NCBI GenBank assembly: GCA_900314745.1 | Contig: OMWK01000013.1 | Location: forward strand, 1 to 55,720 | Direction of reading: 5' to 3' | Source of the DNA: an uncultured Eubacteriales bacterium | Lineage (GTDB): Bacteria; Bacillota; Clostridia; Saccharofermentanales; Saccharofermentanaceae | DNA length: 55,720 nucleotides | In this document: piece after piece, positions 39,697 to 49,080 of the stretch | Layout of the letters: each line of letters opens with the position of its first letter | How positions within the stretch are numbered: the first letter of the stretch is position 1 | The notes under the pieces: model-generated | The model's input: only the letters and a program-made list of their open reading frames with translations | What the model was told of the DNA's origin: nothing | Databases searched by the model: none | Position numbers and translations under genes: made by a program

Positions 39697-41265
39697 TCAG
39701 CCTCCGTATTCGCCTGCTTCTATCAGTGCCTTCGTGGCTTCGGCTGACGGATTCTCGAGAACGTCGTCCGTGAATCCCGCTTCGACGATGCTGCCCTTAT
39801 CCATGACGAGGACGTTGGAGCACATCGCCCTTATTACCTGCAGGTTGTGCGATACGATGAGCATCGTTGTCCCGCGCTCCTTATTGATGTCTGACAGGAG
39901 CTTGATGATGGAAGCCTGGCTCGATGCGTCGAGTGCCGAGAAGGGCTCATCGGCGATTATGAACGACGGCTCCTGCACAAGGCACATCGCTATCGCAGCT
40001 TTCTGGCGCTGACCTCCCGACATCTGATGAGGGAAGCGGTAAAGGTGCTTGCCCGTAAGTCCTACATCCTCAAGTATGCTTATGAAATATGCGGTCTGTT
40101 CTTCCTTGCTGATGACTCTTCCCGAAGCCTTGAGAGCTTCCCTTAAGTGCCATCTTACCGTGTGCGCGGGGTTAAGGCTGCTTACGGGATCCTGGAAGAC
40201 GGCTGCTATCCTGCCTTCGTGACTGACTTCTCCTGACGACGGCTTCAGAAGTCCTAAGATCGTCTTAACGAGTGTCGTCTTGCCGCAGCCTGAAGATCCG
40301 ATGAGTCCGACGAGTTCGCCCTCGTGGATCTTGAAGTTTATGTTCTTAATGACCGCGTTGGTCTTGTTCCTTCTCACATCCTTGTACCTGTAGGATGATG
40401 TCAGCCTGGTAGCTTCTAGCACGACGGGACCATCCGGATTGGTCTTGCCCCTGCTGATGCCGAGAGTCTTGGGGTCGAGCCTCGACTTCATCAGAAGGTC
40501 CGCGGTAAACGCCGACTTCGGCTGCCCCATGATATCCCACGATGTGTCCGAATCTATGATCGTGCCTTCCTTCATTACCATGACTCTGTCGCAGAAATTG
40601 CGGACTGCGCTCAGGTTATGGGAGATGAAGAGTATCGATATTCCCATCTCGTGGCTCATCTCGTGCAGAAGATGCATTATCGACATCGAAGTCACCGTAT
40701 CGAGTGATGACGTCGGCTCATCCGCTATGAGAAGGGTCGGATTCATGAGTGCCGCACCTGCGATGAGGACGCGCTGCCTCTGGCCTCCCGAGAGGCGGTG
40801 GGGATAGCGCTTGGCGATGTCTTCGGGGTCCTCGAATCCTACCGTCGCGAGCATTCTCAGGATGCGCTCGCGGCTCTCTTCCTTCGAGCAGTTGCGGATG
40901 CTTAAGACTTCCTGAAGATTCGACTCCACTGTCTGCAGCGGGTCGAGGGCGGAAGACGGGTCCTGGAAGATGACGCCTATCTTCTCGCCGAGAAGTCTGC
41001 GTCTCTCCCTGGGGGCCTTCTTAACAAGGTCCTCCTCTTCGAAAAGTATCTCCCCTGAATCAATATGCGCGAAGTCGTTGAGTAGACCTGAAATCGCAAG
41101 CGCCGTCATGGTCTTGCCTGATCCCGAGTCTCCGATCAGACCTAAGATCTCGCCCGATCTTAAGTGGAACGTCAGGTCGTTCAGGATGGTGACGGGTACA
41201 CCGTTCTTGTCCAGAAGCGACAGCGTGAGATTATTGACCTCGAGTATGTTGCCCTTATACTTCAC
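39697..41265 (-). CDS. fused DppD-DppF type oligopeptide ABC ATPase
   Basis: 522 residues from a GTG at 41265, with AAAGGAGG upstream and a GTGA overlap with the permease gene. Two complete ABC domains in one chain: the first has GDSGSGKT and LSGGQRQRV, the second GSSGCGKTT and MSGGQRQKA, each with a DEP Walker B. They drive the import of peptides through the permease pair. Separate dppD and dppF genes are the more common arrangement. Confidence 0.9.
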   Translation of the reverse strand: MKYKGNILEVNNLTLSLLDKNGVPVTILNDLTFHLRSGEILGLIGDSGSGKTMTALAISGLLNDFAHIDSGEILFEEEDLVKKAPRERRRLLGEKIGVIFQDPSSALDPLQTVESNLQEVLSIRNCSKEESRERILRMLATVGFEDPEDIAKRYPHRLSGGQRQRVLIAGAALMNPTLLIADEPTSSLDTVTSMSIMHLLHEMSHEMGISILFISHNLSAVRNFCDRVMVMKEGTIIDSDTSWDIMGQPKSAFTADLLMKSRLDPKTLGISRGKTNPDGPVVLEATRLTSSYRYKDVRRNKTNAVIKNINFKIHEGELVGLIGSSGCGKTTLVKTILGLLKPSSGEVSHEGRIAAVFQDPVSSLNPAHTVRWHLREALKASGRVISKEEQTAYFISILEDVGLTGKHLYRFPHQMSGGQRQKAAIAMCLVQEPSFIIADEPFSALDASSQASIIKLLSDINKERGTTMLIVSHNLQVIRAMCSNVLVMDKGSIVEAGFTDDVLENPSAEATKALIEAGEYGG

Positions 41266-42080
41266 CGGCTGCCTCCTTTGACGGAGGTTCTGATCCACTC
41301 CGAGATGAAGTAGAGACCGAGGATATAGCATACGAGCATGAGTGTCGGGAAGATTATGAGCCACGGAGCTGTGGTCATGTAGCTCTGGGCATCGGAGAGC
41401 ATCTTACCGTAGGAAGCGGCAGGGGGCTGAACTCCGAGTCCGAGATAGCTCATTCCCGATTCAAAAAGTGTCATGTTGGCAAGTCCCGTGATGACCGCCG
41501 GAATTACCTGCGGCATAAGATTGGGGAGAATATGAATGAGTGTGATGCGTGTGGGACTGACGCCCATTATCTTCGCCTGGAGTATGTAGTCGCGGTCGAG
41601 AAGCTCGATCGTTCCGGATCTGTATACCCTCGCGAAGGTAGGTGAGAAAACTATTCCCAGCGCCCATATTACGTTGAACATCGACGCCCCGAATATGGCA
41701 ACTGCAACCAGTGCGAGAAGTATTCCCGGGAAACACATGACGCCGTTCGAGAGTATCATTATCACCTTGTCTCTCCATCCGCCGTAGTATCCCGCGACAA
41801 GTCCCGTGAATGTTCCGAAAAGAAGCGCCGTCGCGACTCCCGCGAATGAGACGAGGAGTGTATATCTTGAGGCGACGAGGCATCTGGAGAACACATCCCT
41901 TCCGAGGTTATCCGTTCCGAATATGTGCTCGGCGCAGGGCGCCATGAGCTTCGATGCAGAGTCCGTACTGTTGATCCCGTAAGGGGTCCAGAACAGACCG
42001 ATGAGGAAGAACGCCGTCACGATGGACAGGAGTATCGTTCCGGTTATGAGATACCTCTTGGGACCGTTGAAACTTCTCAT
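41262..42080 (-). CDS. oligopeptide ABC transporter permease (DppC type)
   Basis: 272 residues with about six membrane helices and the inner-membrane ABC permease loop (ILQAKIMGVSPTRITLIHILPNLM). The N-terminus has the DppC-type FGTDNLGRDVFSRCL stretch. GGAGG precedes the ATG, which overlaps the upstream permease by four bases (ATGA). Confidence 0.92.
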   Translation of the reverse strand: MRSFNGPKRYLITGTILLSIVTAFFLIGLFWTPYGINSTDSASKLMAPCAEHIFGTDNLGRDVFSRCLVASRYTLLVSFAGVATALLFGTFTGLVAGYYGGWRDKVIMILSNGVMCFPGILLALVAVAIFGASMFNVIWALGIVFSPTFARVYRSGTIELLDRDYILQAKIMGVSPTRITLIHILPNLMPQVIPAVITGLANMTLFESGMSYLGLGVQPPAASYGKMLSDAQSYMTTAPWLIIFPTLMLVCYILGLYFISEWIRTSVKGGSR

Positions 42081-43039
42081 ACGTTCCTCCTGTCCCTGAT
42101 CCTCGGGTCGATCAAAGCTGAGATGAGATCCGCGAGGAAATACAGAATAACCGTGATCAGTGCGAGGTAGAAGACTATGCCCGACAGAAGAGGGAAGTCC
42201 CTTCTTGCAATCGAAGTCAGAAGGAGTCTTCCGAGTCCCGGGAGGTTAAATACCTGCTCGACTATGAGCGAACCTCCCATGATGTCCGAGAGCACCAGGG
42301 ATATGACCGTTACCGAAGATACCATAGAGTTCGGGATGATGTGTTTCATCATAATGCGAAGGTCCGTGAGGCCGTGGCTTTTCGCTGTTCTTACGAAGTC
42401 CCCCTGAGAGTACTCTATCATGGAGGCGCGCAGGAACTTGAATGTCATCGCGATCTTCGGGAGCGCTATGCAGAACGAGGGCAGAAGCAGGCTCGAGAGG
42501 TACGAGCCGAAGTTCACTGAGGGTGCCGTGTAGCGTCCTGCCGTGAAGATGCCGAGCACGTTTGCCGAGAAGAGTATGAGCATCATGGACAGCGCGAAAG
42601 GCGGGATCGCGAAGAGTATGTGCCCCGCGCACGAGAGCGCCTTGTCCAGAGGTTTGCCGGGTCGCTTGCTGCAGATGGCAGCCATGGGGAAGGAGACCAG
42701 AAGCACAATTATGAGCGCGATAAGGCTCATGCCCAAAGTGACGGGGAGCCTCGATGAGATGAGATCTCCTACGGACGTGTTGAATGAGAGCGATGTGCCG
42801 AAGTCTCCGCGGAAAGCATTGTCGAGCCATTTGACGTAACGCTCGGCAAGAGGCTCGTTAAGCCCGAGTTCGACGCGGAGCTGCTCGACCTGTTCCTCGG
42901 AAGCCTCGGTTCCCAGCATGATACGGGCAGGGTCTCCGGGGATTATCGAGAACGCCGCGAAGGTAAAAAAAGACACGAGCAGCGTGGTGAGAAGAAACTC
43001 ACAGACTTTTGTCAGAGTCGCTCTTACCGTGCTGCTCAT
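42077..43039 (-). CDS. oligopeptide ABC transporter permease (DppB type)
   Basis: 320 residues with six membrane helices. Typical DppB features: IIPGDPARIMLG, EEQVEQLRVELGLNEPLAERYVKWL and the permease loop RTAKSHGLTDLRIMMKHIIPNS. It pairs with the DppC-type permease. It begins 15 bases after the binding-protein gene. Confidence 0.92.
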   Translation of the reverse strand: MSSTVRATLTKVCEFLLTTLLVSFFTFAAFSIIPGDPARIMLGTEASEEQVEQLRVELGLNEPLAERYVKWLDNAFRGDFGTSLSFNTSVGDLISSRLPVTLGMSLIALIIVLLVSFPMAAICSKRPGKPLDKALSCAGHILFAIPPFALSMMLILFSANVLGIFTAGRYTAPSVNFGSYLSSLLLPSFCIALPKIAMTFKFLRASMIEYSQGDFVRTAKSHGLTDLRIMMKHIIPNSMVSSVTVISLVLSDIMGGSLIVEQVFNLPGLGRLLLTSIARRDFPLLSGIVFYLALITVILYFLADLISALIDPRIRDRRNV

Positions 43040-43054
43040 GCCGGATGTTAAAGA

Positions 43055-44572
43055 TTAGTTTGTCTCAGCGAGGTGCACCGTTGACATATCCTGAACGTAC
43101 ATAGGATAGAGTTCGTAGCCTTCGAGACGGCGGCTGACGGCGCAGATGCTGTAAGGATCCTGGATGTAGACTGAAGCTGCATCCTCTGTCAAGTAGCCCA
43201 GAAGCTGATGATAAAGCTCGTTCCTCTCCGTGTTGTCTACTGTGAGAGGGATCTGTTCGATTATCGAATCTACTTCGGGGTTGCTGTAGTTTACGAAGTT
43301 GTTGTCTGCGGAAGACTCGTATCTGCTTATTACCTCGTAGGGAGCGTAATTGCTCGTGAGGCAGATAACTGTGGACTGGAAGTCTCTTCCGGTGTAAACG
43401 CGGTCGAGCCATGTAGCCCAGTCAACCTGCTCGATCTCGGCGTTGATACCAACAGCTGAGAGCTGGTCTGCGAGTGCAACTGCAGTGTTAACGTGAACGA
43501 GGTAGTTGGAAGGAACGGTGATAGTCATGTCAAAGCCGTCCGGGTAGCCTGCCTCTGCGAGGAGCTCCGAAGCTCTCTCGATGTCCTGTGCATATGTTCC
43601 GTCGAGGCTTGTGTCGTAAGCCTCACCCATTACGGGGCTCATTGCTGTTGTGAGGGGGAGACCTGCACCGTCCATGGTGAGGTTGATTATCTCGTCTCTG
43701 TTTATAGCGAGGTTAAGTGCCTCTCTTACTCTTACGTCATCGAAAGGCGCAACAGCGTTGTTGAGGAAGAGACCCTGAACCATGTTGGAACCGAGGCTAA
43801 GAACATCAAATCTGCTTGTGTCGAGCTGCTGTGACTTATCCGTTGTGAGATAGGGGAATATGTCGATGGCTCCGCTCTGAAGCTCAAGGAAACCGGAATC
43901 CATGTCAGCGCATACCTTGAATGTAACCTGATCGAGGTAGGGGAGCTCGGGGTTCCAGTAGTTCTCGTTCCTTGTAAGAACGATGCCGATGCCGGCCTCA
44001 TAGCTTGTGAATACGAAGGGTCCTGTTCCAATTCTTGTCTCACCGATAGTGTCGCCGGAACCTTCCGGGATGATCGCAACCGTGAAGTTGGAGAGCATCT
44101 CGGCATTAGGTGTGCCGAGAGTAACAGTTACCGTATAGTCTCCGTTGTCTGTGATGTCAGTAACGTCTGCGAACTCGGCCATGAGCTCTGCTGCTCTGTT
44201 AAGCGAGTATACGACGTCGCCCGTGTCGAGCTCGGAACCGTCGTGGAAAGTTACGCCCTCTCTTATTGTGAACGTAAACTCTGTTGAGTCATCGGAAATG
44301 ACGTAGTCGGTAGCGAGACAGGGCTGAAGTGCGCCCTGTGAGTCGTACTTAAAAAGTCCCTCGTATACGTTGAAAAGGATCTCTTTGTCACCTGCGGCTT
44401 CAACTGTGTGGGGGTCGAAGATCATGGGCTCCTGAGTAATGCCTACCACAGCTTCTCCGCCGTAGATGCCCTCGTTCTCAGAAGCATCTCCGCTCTTGCA
44501 TGAAGCTGCCGAGAGTGTAAGTGCAAGTGTCATAGCACCGGCAATGATTTTGTTCCGGGATTCACGACTCAT
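43055..44572 (-). CDS. oligopeptide-binding lipoprotein (SBP family 5)
   Basis: 505 residues. Lipoprotein signal with lipobox SAASC, then the SBP_bac_5 fold: VVGITQEPMIFDPH, IREGVTFHDGSELDTGDVVYSLNRA, DDVRVREALNLAINRDEI and LPLTTAMSP. It catches peptides or nickel-type ligands outside and hands them to the permease. It leads the operon. The intergenic space to the divergent coiled-coil gene is 181 bases and A+T-rich, with no clear promoter hexamer pair for this strand. Confidence 0.92.
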   Translation of the reverse strand: MSRESRNKIIAGAMTLALTLSAASCKSGDASENEGIYGGEAVVGITQEPMIFDPHTVEAAGDKEILFNVYEGLFKYDSQGALQPCLATDYVISDDSTEFTFTIREGVTFHDGSELDTGDVVYSLNRAAELMAEFADVTDITDNGDYTVTVTLGTPNAEMLSNFTVAIIPEGSGDTIGETRIGTGPFVFTSYEAGIGIVLTRNENYWNPELPYLDQVTFKVCADMDSGFLELQSGAIDIFPYLTTDKSQQLDTSRFDVLSLGSNMVQGLFLNNAVAPFDDVRVREALNLAINRDEIINLTMDGAGLPLTTAMSPVMGEAYDTSLDGTYAQDIERASELLAEAGYPDGFDMTITVPSNYLVHVNTAVALADQLSAVGINAEIEQVDWATWLDRVYTGRDFQSTVICLTSNYAPYEVISRYESSADNNFVNYSNPEVDSIIEQIPLTVDNTERNELYHQLLGYLTEDAASVYIQDPYSICAVSRRLEGYELYPMYVQDMSTVHLAETN

Positions 44573-44753
44573 ATATGTATCTGTACCTTCTTTCTACTAA
44601 ATAATAAGGTATGTTACAGCATTGGTGGAGATTTTTCGATAATCAAAGTAATAAATGTACTAAATTAACAAATAAACGGTCAAAGGAATAATTATTTTAT
44701 GACATTTGGTGTATAATGGTGACACGTCTTAATTAGTTAAGGAGCTCACAGTA

Positions 44754-46469
44754 ATGAAGAAATGTCCTGTTTGCGGAGTTATGATGGGTGACAATGTCGC
44801 TCGCTGCTCCATGTGCAAGTACGATTTCCAGAAGGCTTCAGGCGGAGATGCCTCAGCAGTAATGGCTGAAGCCAAGAAGGTAATGGATAAGCGTGAGGAA
44901 GAGAACCTCGCGAGAACCGAAGCCAGAAGGTCGGAAGAAGAGAAGAGACTCGCCGAGATCAGAGAGAAGATCAATCGTGAGATGGATACTCTGACAGCCC
45001 AGTTCGAATCAGAGAAGCTGAGACTTGACGCAGAGTACGCCGCGTTGCAGAAGCAGGCAATTGACGAGAAGCTTAAGCTTGAGAAGGAACTTCAGCAGGC
45101 AAGAGAAGAGGTTCAGGTAGAACGTAATAAGATCGCCGAAGCCAGAGCTCAGGGTGAGCAGGCCAAGAGGGAGAAGGAGGCCGAAGGTCAGGCTAAGTAC
45201 GAGGAGATCGTATCCCAGGCTGAGAAGGAGAGGCAGATGATGCTCGACCAGACTCAGAAGGAGATCAACGAGGCCGCTGCCAAGATCGATGCCGAATACG
45301 CCGAGGTTGTTAAGAGAAGAGATCAGCTCGTAGCCGAAGCTCAGGAAGCACAGGCTTTCCTCGAGAATTCCGAGCAGATCAAGAAGGAAATGGAAGAGGC
45401 GAGAGCCGAGCAGGACAAGGTAATCGCTGATAAGAAGAAGGAGATCGAGACCAAGCAGGCCGAGATCGACAAGCTTCAGAAGGATTTTGAGGAAGAGAAG
45501 GTCAGACTTGAGAAGGAAGGCCGTGCGATTGCTGAACAGCAGGCAGGCGAAGCTCTTAAGATCAAGGAACAGGCTGAAGCTGACCTCGAGAATATAAAGA
45601 GCGAGAAGGATGCCATCATCGCGGAGGTAGAGCAGCAGCAGAAGGCCGCTCAGGAAGAAATCGACGGCATCAGAGAGCAGGCTCAGAAGATTATTTCCGA
45701 GGCTGAGGAAGCAGCTGTTAAGCGTGATGACTGCCTTAAGGAGCTCGAGTCCGCGAAGGCTGAGATGGAAGCTGCCGAGGCTAAGAAGAATGAGCTCGAT
45801 GCAGCCATCGCCAAGGAGAATGACGAGAGAGCCAAGGCATCTTCTGATTATGAGAAGAAGATCGCTGATTACGAGGCATCCGCTGCTGAGTGGACAAATC
45901 AGATCAACGCCATCACGGATGAGTACAACAAGGCTCAGACGATCATTGCAGATTCCAAGAATATTGAGGTTGCTGCAAGAGCAACAGCAGAGGAGATCAT
46001 TCTCGAGGCTGAGAAGCGCTCCGTATTCCTGAAGGAAGCAGCTCTTAAGGAGAGCGACAAGGGTCAGTACATCAAGACCATCGAAGAGAAGGAGAATAAG
46101 ATAAAGGAAATGGAGAAGGAAAGAGACGCCCTGAGCGCTAAGATTGCAGAACTCGAAGCATCCATCGCTAATCTTGAGAAGAAGGTTGCATCCGGTGCCA
46201 TCGGCGGCGCAGCTTCAGGACCTAAGGAATATAAGGTTGAATCCGTTAACCACAACGACATCGGTGAGGTTGATGAGAAGGGTATTGCAACACTCCTCGA
46301 GAAGATGACCAAGGACGGCTGGACACTCGTTTCCGTAATCAACGACGACGGCGGCAAACTTCAGAGTTCACTTGGCGGAGAGGCTACAGCTTCGTTGTCC
46401 ATGGGTTCCTTCACAAGCAAAGAGGATCGCGTAATTCTTATCTTCGAGAGACCCAAGAAGCAAGAGTAA
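44754..46469 (+). CDS. zinc-ribbon, long coiled-coil protein with DUF4177-like end
   Basis: 571 residues. An N-terminal zinc ribbon (Cys4, 7, 18, 21: CPVCG ... CSMCKYDF), then a very long Glu/Lys/Ala/Gln-rich coiled coil from about residue 50 to 485, then a small C-terminal domain (KEYKVESVNHNDIGEVDEKGIATLLEKMTKDGWTLVSV ... DRVILIFER) like DUF4177. No membrane segment. It looks like a cytoplasmic scaffold. RBS AAGGAG, and TATAAT at 44712-44717. Confidence 0.7.
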   Translation: MKKCPVCGVMMGDNVARCSMCKYDFQKASGGDASAVMAEAKKVMDKREEENLARTEARRSEEEKRLAEIREKINREMDTLTAQFESEKLRLDAEYAALQKQAIDEKLKLEKELQQAREEVQVERNKIAEARAQGEQAKREKEAEGQAKYEEIVSQAEKERQMMLDQTQKEINEAAAKIDAEYAEVVKRRDQLVAEAQEAQAFLENSEQIKKEMEEARAEQDKVIADKKKEIETKQAEIDKLQKDFEEEKVRLEKEGRAIAEQQAGEALKIKEQAEADLENIKSEKDAIIAEVEQQQKAAQEEIDGIREQAQKIISEAEEAAVKRDDCLKELESAKAEMEAAEAKKNELDAAIAKENDERAKASSDYEKKIADYEASAAEWTNQINAITDEYNKAQTIIADSKNIEVAARATAEEIILEAEKRSVFLKEAALKESDKGQYIKTIEEKENKIKEMEKERDALSAKIAELEASIANLEKKVASGAIGGAASGPKEYKVESVNHNDIGEVDEKGIATLLEKMTKDGWTLVSVINDDGGKLQSSLGGEATASLSMGSFTSKEDRVILIFERPKKQE

Positions 46470-46500
46470 ATTTTATTTGACAGGTTTGTGGAATAAGAGG

Positions 46501-46526
46501 GCCGCGACAGCAGTCGCGGCTCTTTT
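46501..46526 (+). terminator. Rho-independent terminator
   Basis: GCCGCGAC, 4-base loop, GTCGCGGC, then TCTTTT. Confidence 0.85.
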
Positions 46527-46530
46527 CGCG

Positions 46531-46613
46531 TGTGCAAAACTGCCTTGCACTTGCACAAAAGTGTTGATGAATTGTTCATATTCTTTGTGGAAAACGCATA
46601 GCAAACATATTAT
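46531..46613 (+). promoter_or_regulatory. promoter region of the EF-G paralogue
   Basis: TTGTGG (46585-46590), 17-base spacer, TATTAT (46608-46613). Upstream is TGTGCAA (46531-46537) inverted to TTGCACA (46551-46557), with a second TTGCAC at 46545, which could be an operator. Confidence 0.4.
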
Positions 46614-46676
46614 AATTAAAAATGCTTGATTTATTACAAAATCAAAGCCTAACAAACTCCAAAGGAGGAAGATCTT

Positions 46677-48749
46677 ATGGAAAAGTATTCCGCAGACAAG
46701 ATACGTAATATCGCTTTGCTCGGGCATCAGGGCTCCGGCAAGACGTCTCTCGCAGAGGCGATGCTGTATTGCACTAAGGCCATTGACCGATTGGGCAGGA
46801 CCGCAGACGGCAATACGACGCTTGACTTCGAACCGGAGGAGATAAAGAGAGGTTCTTCAATTTCCGCTGCCGTAGCAAGCTGCGAGTACAAGGGCAGTAA
46901 GATCAATATTATCGACACTCCCGGTGATTTTGACTTCTTGGGCGAAGAGATGTCCGGAATCAGGATTGCTGACAGCGGTATCGTAATGATCTCCGCGAAG
47001 GGCGGTACATCCGTAGGTTCACAGAAGGCTATAAGACTTCTTAACAGCAAGAACGTTCCGTTCCTTTTCTTCGTTAACCGCATGGACGAGCCTAACGCAG
47101 ACTTCGAGGCTGTTACACAGAGAATGATGGACCGTTACGGACCGAGTGTTATCCCGTTGTCACTGCCTATTCTCGAGAACGGACAGATGACCGGAATTGT
47201 CGATGTTATGAACCGTAAGGCGTTCAAGCTCGATAAGTCGGGCAAGTCAGAGGAGATTCCTCTTCCCGAAGAGTATAACGGCCGTATCGACGATCTCCAG
47301 GATCAGGTCAACCAGGTTGTTGCCGAGGCTGACGATCAGCTTATGGAGAAGTATTTCGCAGGTGAGAAGTTCACCGAGGACGAGTTCAGACACGGTGTTC
47401 ACGCAGGTTTCCGTGAGGGTAAGCTGCACCCGATCTACTGCGGTTCCGCTTATATGAACTGGGGTGTTGACTTCCTTCTGAACTGTATCGCGAAGGATAC
47501 ACCTCCGGCAGGCAAGAAGCCTACACTCATCGCTACATTGCCTGACGGCTCCGAACAGGAAGTCGCATGCAAGGTTGAAGATCCTCTTGCAGCATTCATC
47601 TTCAAGACGATCGCAGACCCGTTCGTAGGTAAGATCTCGATCTTCAAGGTCAACGCAGGTACGATCAAGGCCAACTCCACTGTCTACAATGCGACTCAGG
47701 AGAAGGATGAGAAGATCGGTAACCTGTTCTTCCTTCTGGGTAAGAAGCAGATCCCCGTAGACGAGGTCAGCGCAGGCGATATCGGTGCTACAGCTAAGCT
47801 TGCAATCTCACAGACAAACGACACACTCTGCGACAAGGCACGTGTCCTCGAGATGCCTAAGATCAAGTTCCCTTCTCCCTGTCTTTCAAAGGCTATAAGA
47901 CCTGAGAAGAAGGGCGAGGAAGATAAGATCATGGGCGGCCTGCAGAAGCTCATGGATGAAGACAGATGCTTCACCGTTGAGAATAATGCAGAGACAAAGC
48001 AGATGGTAATCTCCGGCTTGGGTGAAGTTCAGCTCAAGGTCCTGGTTACAAAGCTTAAGAATAAGTTCAAGGTAGACGCAGTCCTCGAGGACGCTAAGGT
48101 TCCTTACCGTGAGACCATCCGTAAGAAGGTCAAGGTTCAGGGTAAGCATAAGAAGCAGTCCGGCGGTCACGGTCAGTACGGTGACGTTTGGATCGAGTTC
48201 GAGCCTAACTACGATTCTGAAGAGCTCGTATTCGAAGAGAAGGTATTTGGCGGCGCCGTTCCGAAGAACTACTTCCCCGCAGTTGAGAAGGGACTTCAGG
48301 AGTCCATCGAGAAGGGTATTCTCGCAGGCTATCCGGTAGTTAATCTCAAGGCTACTCTGGTCGACGGTTCCTACCACGACGTAGACTCCAACGAGCAGTC
48401 CTTCAAGATGGCAGCTCACCTCGCATTCAAGGCAGGTATGGAGCAGGCTGATCCCATCATCCTCGAGCCTATCTCATCCGTAGAAATCCACGGACCTGAG
48501 GACAAGCAGGGCGACCTCCTGGGCGACCTCAACAAGAGAAGAGGCCGTGTAATGGGCATCGGCGCTGATGAATTGGGCTGCGTTATCAATGCCGAAGTTC
48601 CCACATCCGAGATGGGCGACTATGCTACAGACCTTAAGGCTATGACTCAGGGCCTCGGCTGGTTCGCGATGGAGCACGCAAGGTACGAGCCCGCTCCGTC
48701 TGATGTATCAGCAAAGGTTATCGCCGAGGCTAAGGCTTCTGAAGAATGA
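46677..48749 (+). CDS. elongation factor G-like GTPase (paralogue)
   Basis: 690 residues with the five-domain EF-G plan. GTPase motifs: GHQGSGKT (G1, residues 16-23), DTPGDFDF (G3, where standard EF-G has DTPGHVDF) and VNRMD (G4, normally NKMD). Domains II-V include the EF-G fold with HKKQSGGHGQYGDVWIEFEP and the C-terminal EPISSVEIHGPEDKQGDLLGDLNKRRGRVMG. The loss of the catalytic His in G3 and the altered G4 point to the EF-G-like (FusA2-type) group, not the main elongation factor. AAAGGAGG precedes the ATG. Confidence 0.88.
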   Translation: MEKYSADKIRNIALLGHQGSGKTSLAEAMLYCTKAIDRLGRTADGNTTLDFEPEEIKRGSSISAAVASCEYKGSKINIIDTPGDFDFLGEEMSGIRIADSGIVMISAKGGTSVGSQKAIRLLNSKNVPFLFFVNRMDEPNADFEAVTQRMMDRYGPSVIPLSLPILENGQMTGIVDVMNRKAFKLDKSGKSEEIPLPEEYNGRIDDLQDQVNQVVAEADDQLMEKYFAGEKFTEDEFRHGVHAGFREGKLHPIYCGSAYMNWGVDFLLNCIAKDTPPAGKKPTLIATLPDGSEQEVACKVEDPLAAFIFKTIADPFVGKISIFKVNAGTIKANSTVYNATQEKDEKIGNLFFLLGKKQIPVDEVSAGDIGATAKLAISQTNDTLCDKARVLEMPKIKFPSPCLSKAIRPEKKGEEDKIMGGLQKLMDEDRCFTVENNAETKQMVISGLGEVQLKVLVTKLKNKFKVDAVLEDAKVPYRETIRKKVKVQGKHKKQSGGHGQYGDVWIEFEPNYDSEELVFEEKVFGGAVPKNYFPAVEKGLQESIEKGILAGYPVVNLKATLVDGSYHDVDSNEQSFKMAAHLAFKAGMEQADPIILEPISSVEIHGPEDKQGDLLGDLNKRRGRVMGIGADELGCVINAEVPTSEMGDYATDLKAMTQGLGWFAMEHARYEPAPSDVSAKVIAEAKASEE

Positions 48750-48828
48750 TCTCACTCGTCTCCTCGCTACGTACTCGACGCTTCACGTCTGCGTAAGTCC
48801 GCTCGGAGAACTCGTTCGATCATAATAG

Positions 48829-48855
48829 CCGCGTCCCTTCGGGGGCGCGGTTTTT
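48829..48855 (+). terminator. Rho-independent terminator
   Basis: CCGCGTCCC / GGGGCGCGG around TTCG, then five T. Ends the EF-G-like transcript. Confidence 0.85.
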
Positions 48856-48874
48856 GTATGAGTGGGCGGGGACC

Positions 48875-48925
48875 GGGTGTTTCACCGTATGTTTTTGGAA
48901 AACACAGCGAAAAACATACGGTTTT
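48875..48925 (+). repeat. palindromic repeat copy 1
   Basis: Begins GGGTGTTTCACCGTATG and contains CCGTATGTTTTT with its exact complement AAAAACATACGG, 12 pairs, around GGAAAACACAGCG. A second copy lies at 48936-48987. The stretch 48750-49080 otherwise holds only a terminator, the metal operon promoter and the operator. Confidence 0.8.
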
Positions 48926-48935
48926 GCCGCCGGGC

Positions 48936-48987
48936 GGGTGTTTCACCGTATATTTTGGGAAAACACATCGTAAAACATACGGTTTTC
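48936..48987 (+). repeat. palindromic repeat copy 2
   Basis: Same length and order as copy 1 with a few changes (CCGTATATTTTGGG, ACATCGTAAAACATACGG). It ends five bases before the -35 box of the metal-resistance promoter, so it may affect that promoter. Confidence 0.8.
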
Positions 48988-48991
48988 CTGT

Positions 48992-49020
48992 TGACAAGAG
49001 GAGTGAGCAAGGGTAACATA
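48992..49020 (+). promoter_or_regulatory. promoter of the metal-resistance operon
   Basis: TTGACA (48992-48997), 17-base spacer, TAACAT (49015-49020). Confidence 0.65.
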
Positions 49021-49027
49021 TGAGCAG

Positions 49028-49051
49028 ATGAACATATGAGTGGCTGTTCAT
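49028..49051 (+). promoter_or_regulatory. candidate ArsR/SmtB operator
   Basis: ATGAACA-N10-TGTTCAT, a 7-bp dyad just after the -10 box. TGAACA/TGTTCA halves are the known core of SmtB/ArsR operators, although the spacing here is wider. A direct repeat AACATATGAG overlaps it. Confidence 0.55.
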
Positions 49052-49080
49052 ACGATGCTAACGGAAGGGAGTCAGACCTT

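Noticed and set aside
48750..48820. Extra repeat array after the EF-G-like gene
   Set aside because: The stretch has CTCG/CGAG-like wording similar to the tcpA tail, but I could not find true repeat units or a shared sequence.
48875..48987. CRISPR array
   Set aside because: Only two copies with a 10-base gap, and no cas genes nearby.
49036..49080. Upstream start for ArsR
   Set aside because: It would translate through the operator dyad and has no RBS; the ATG at 49081 has one.
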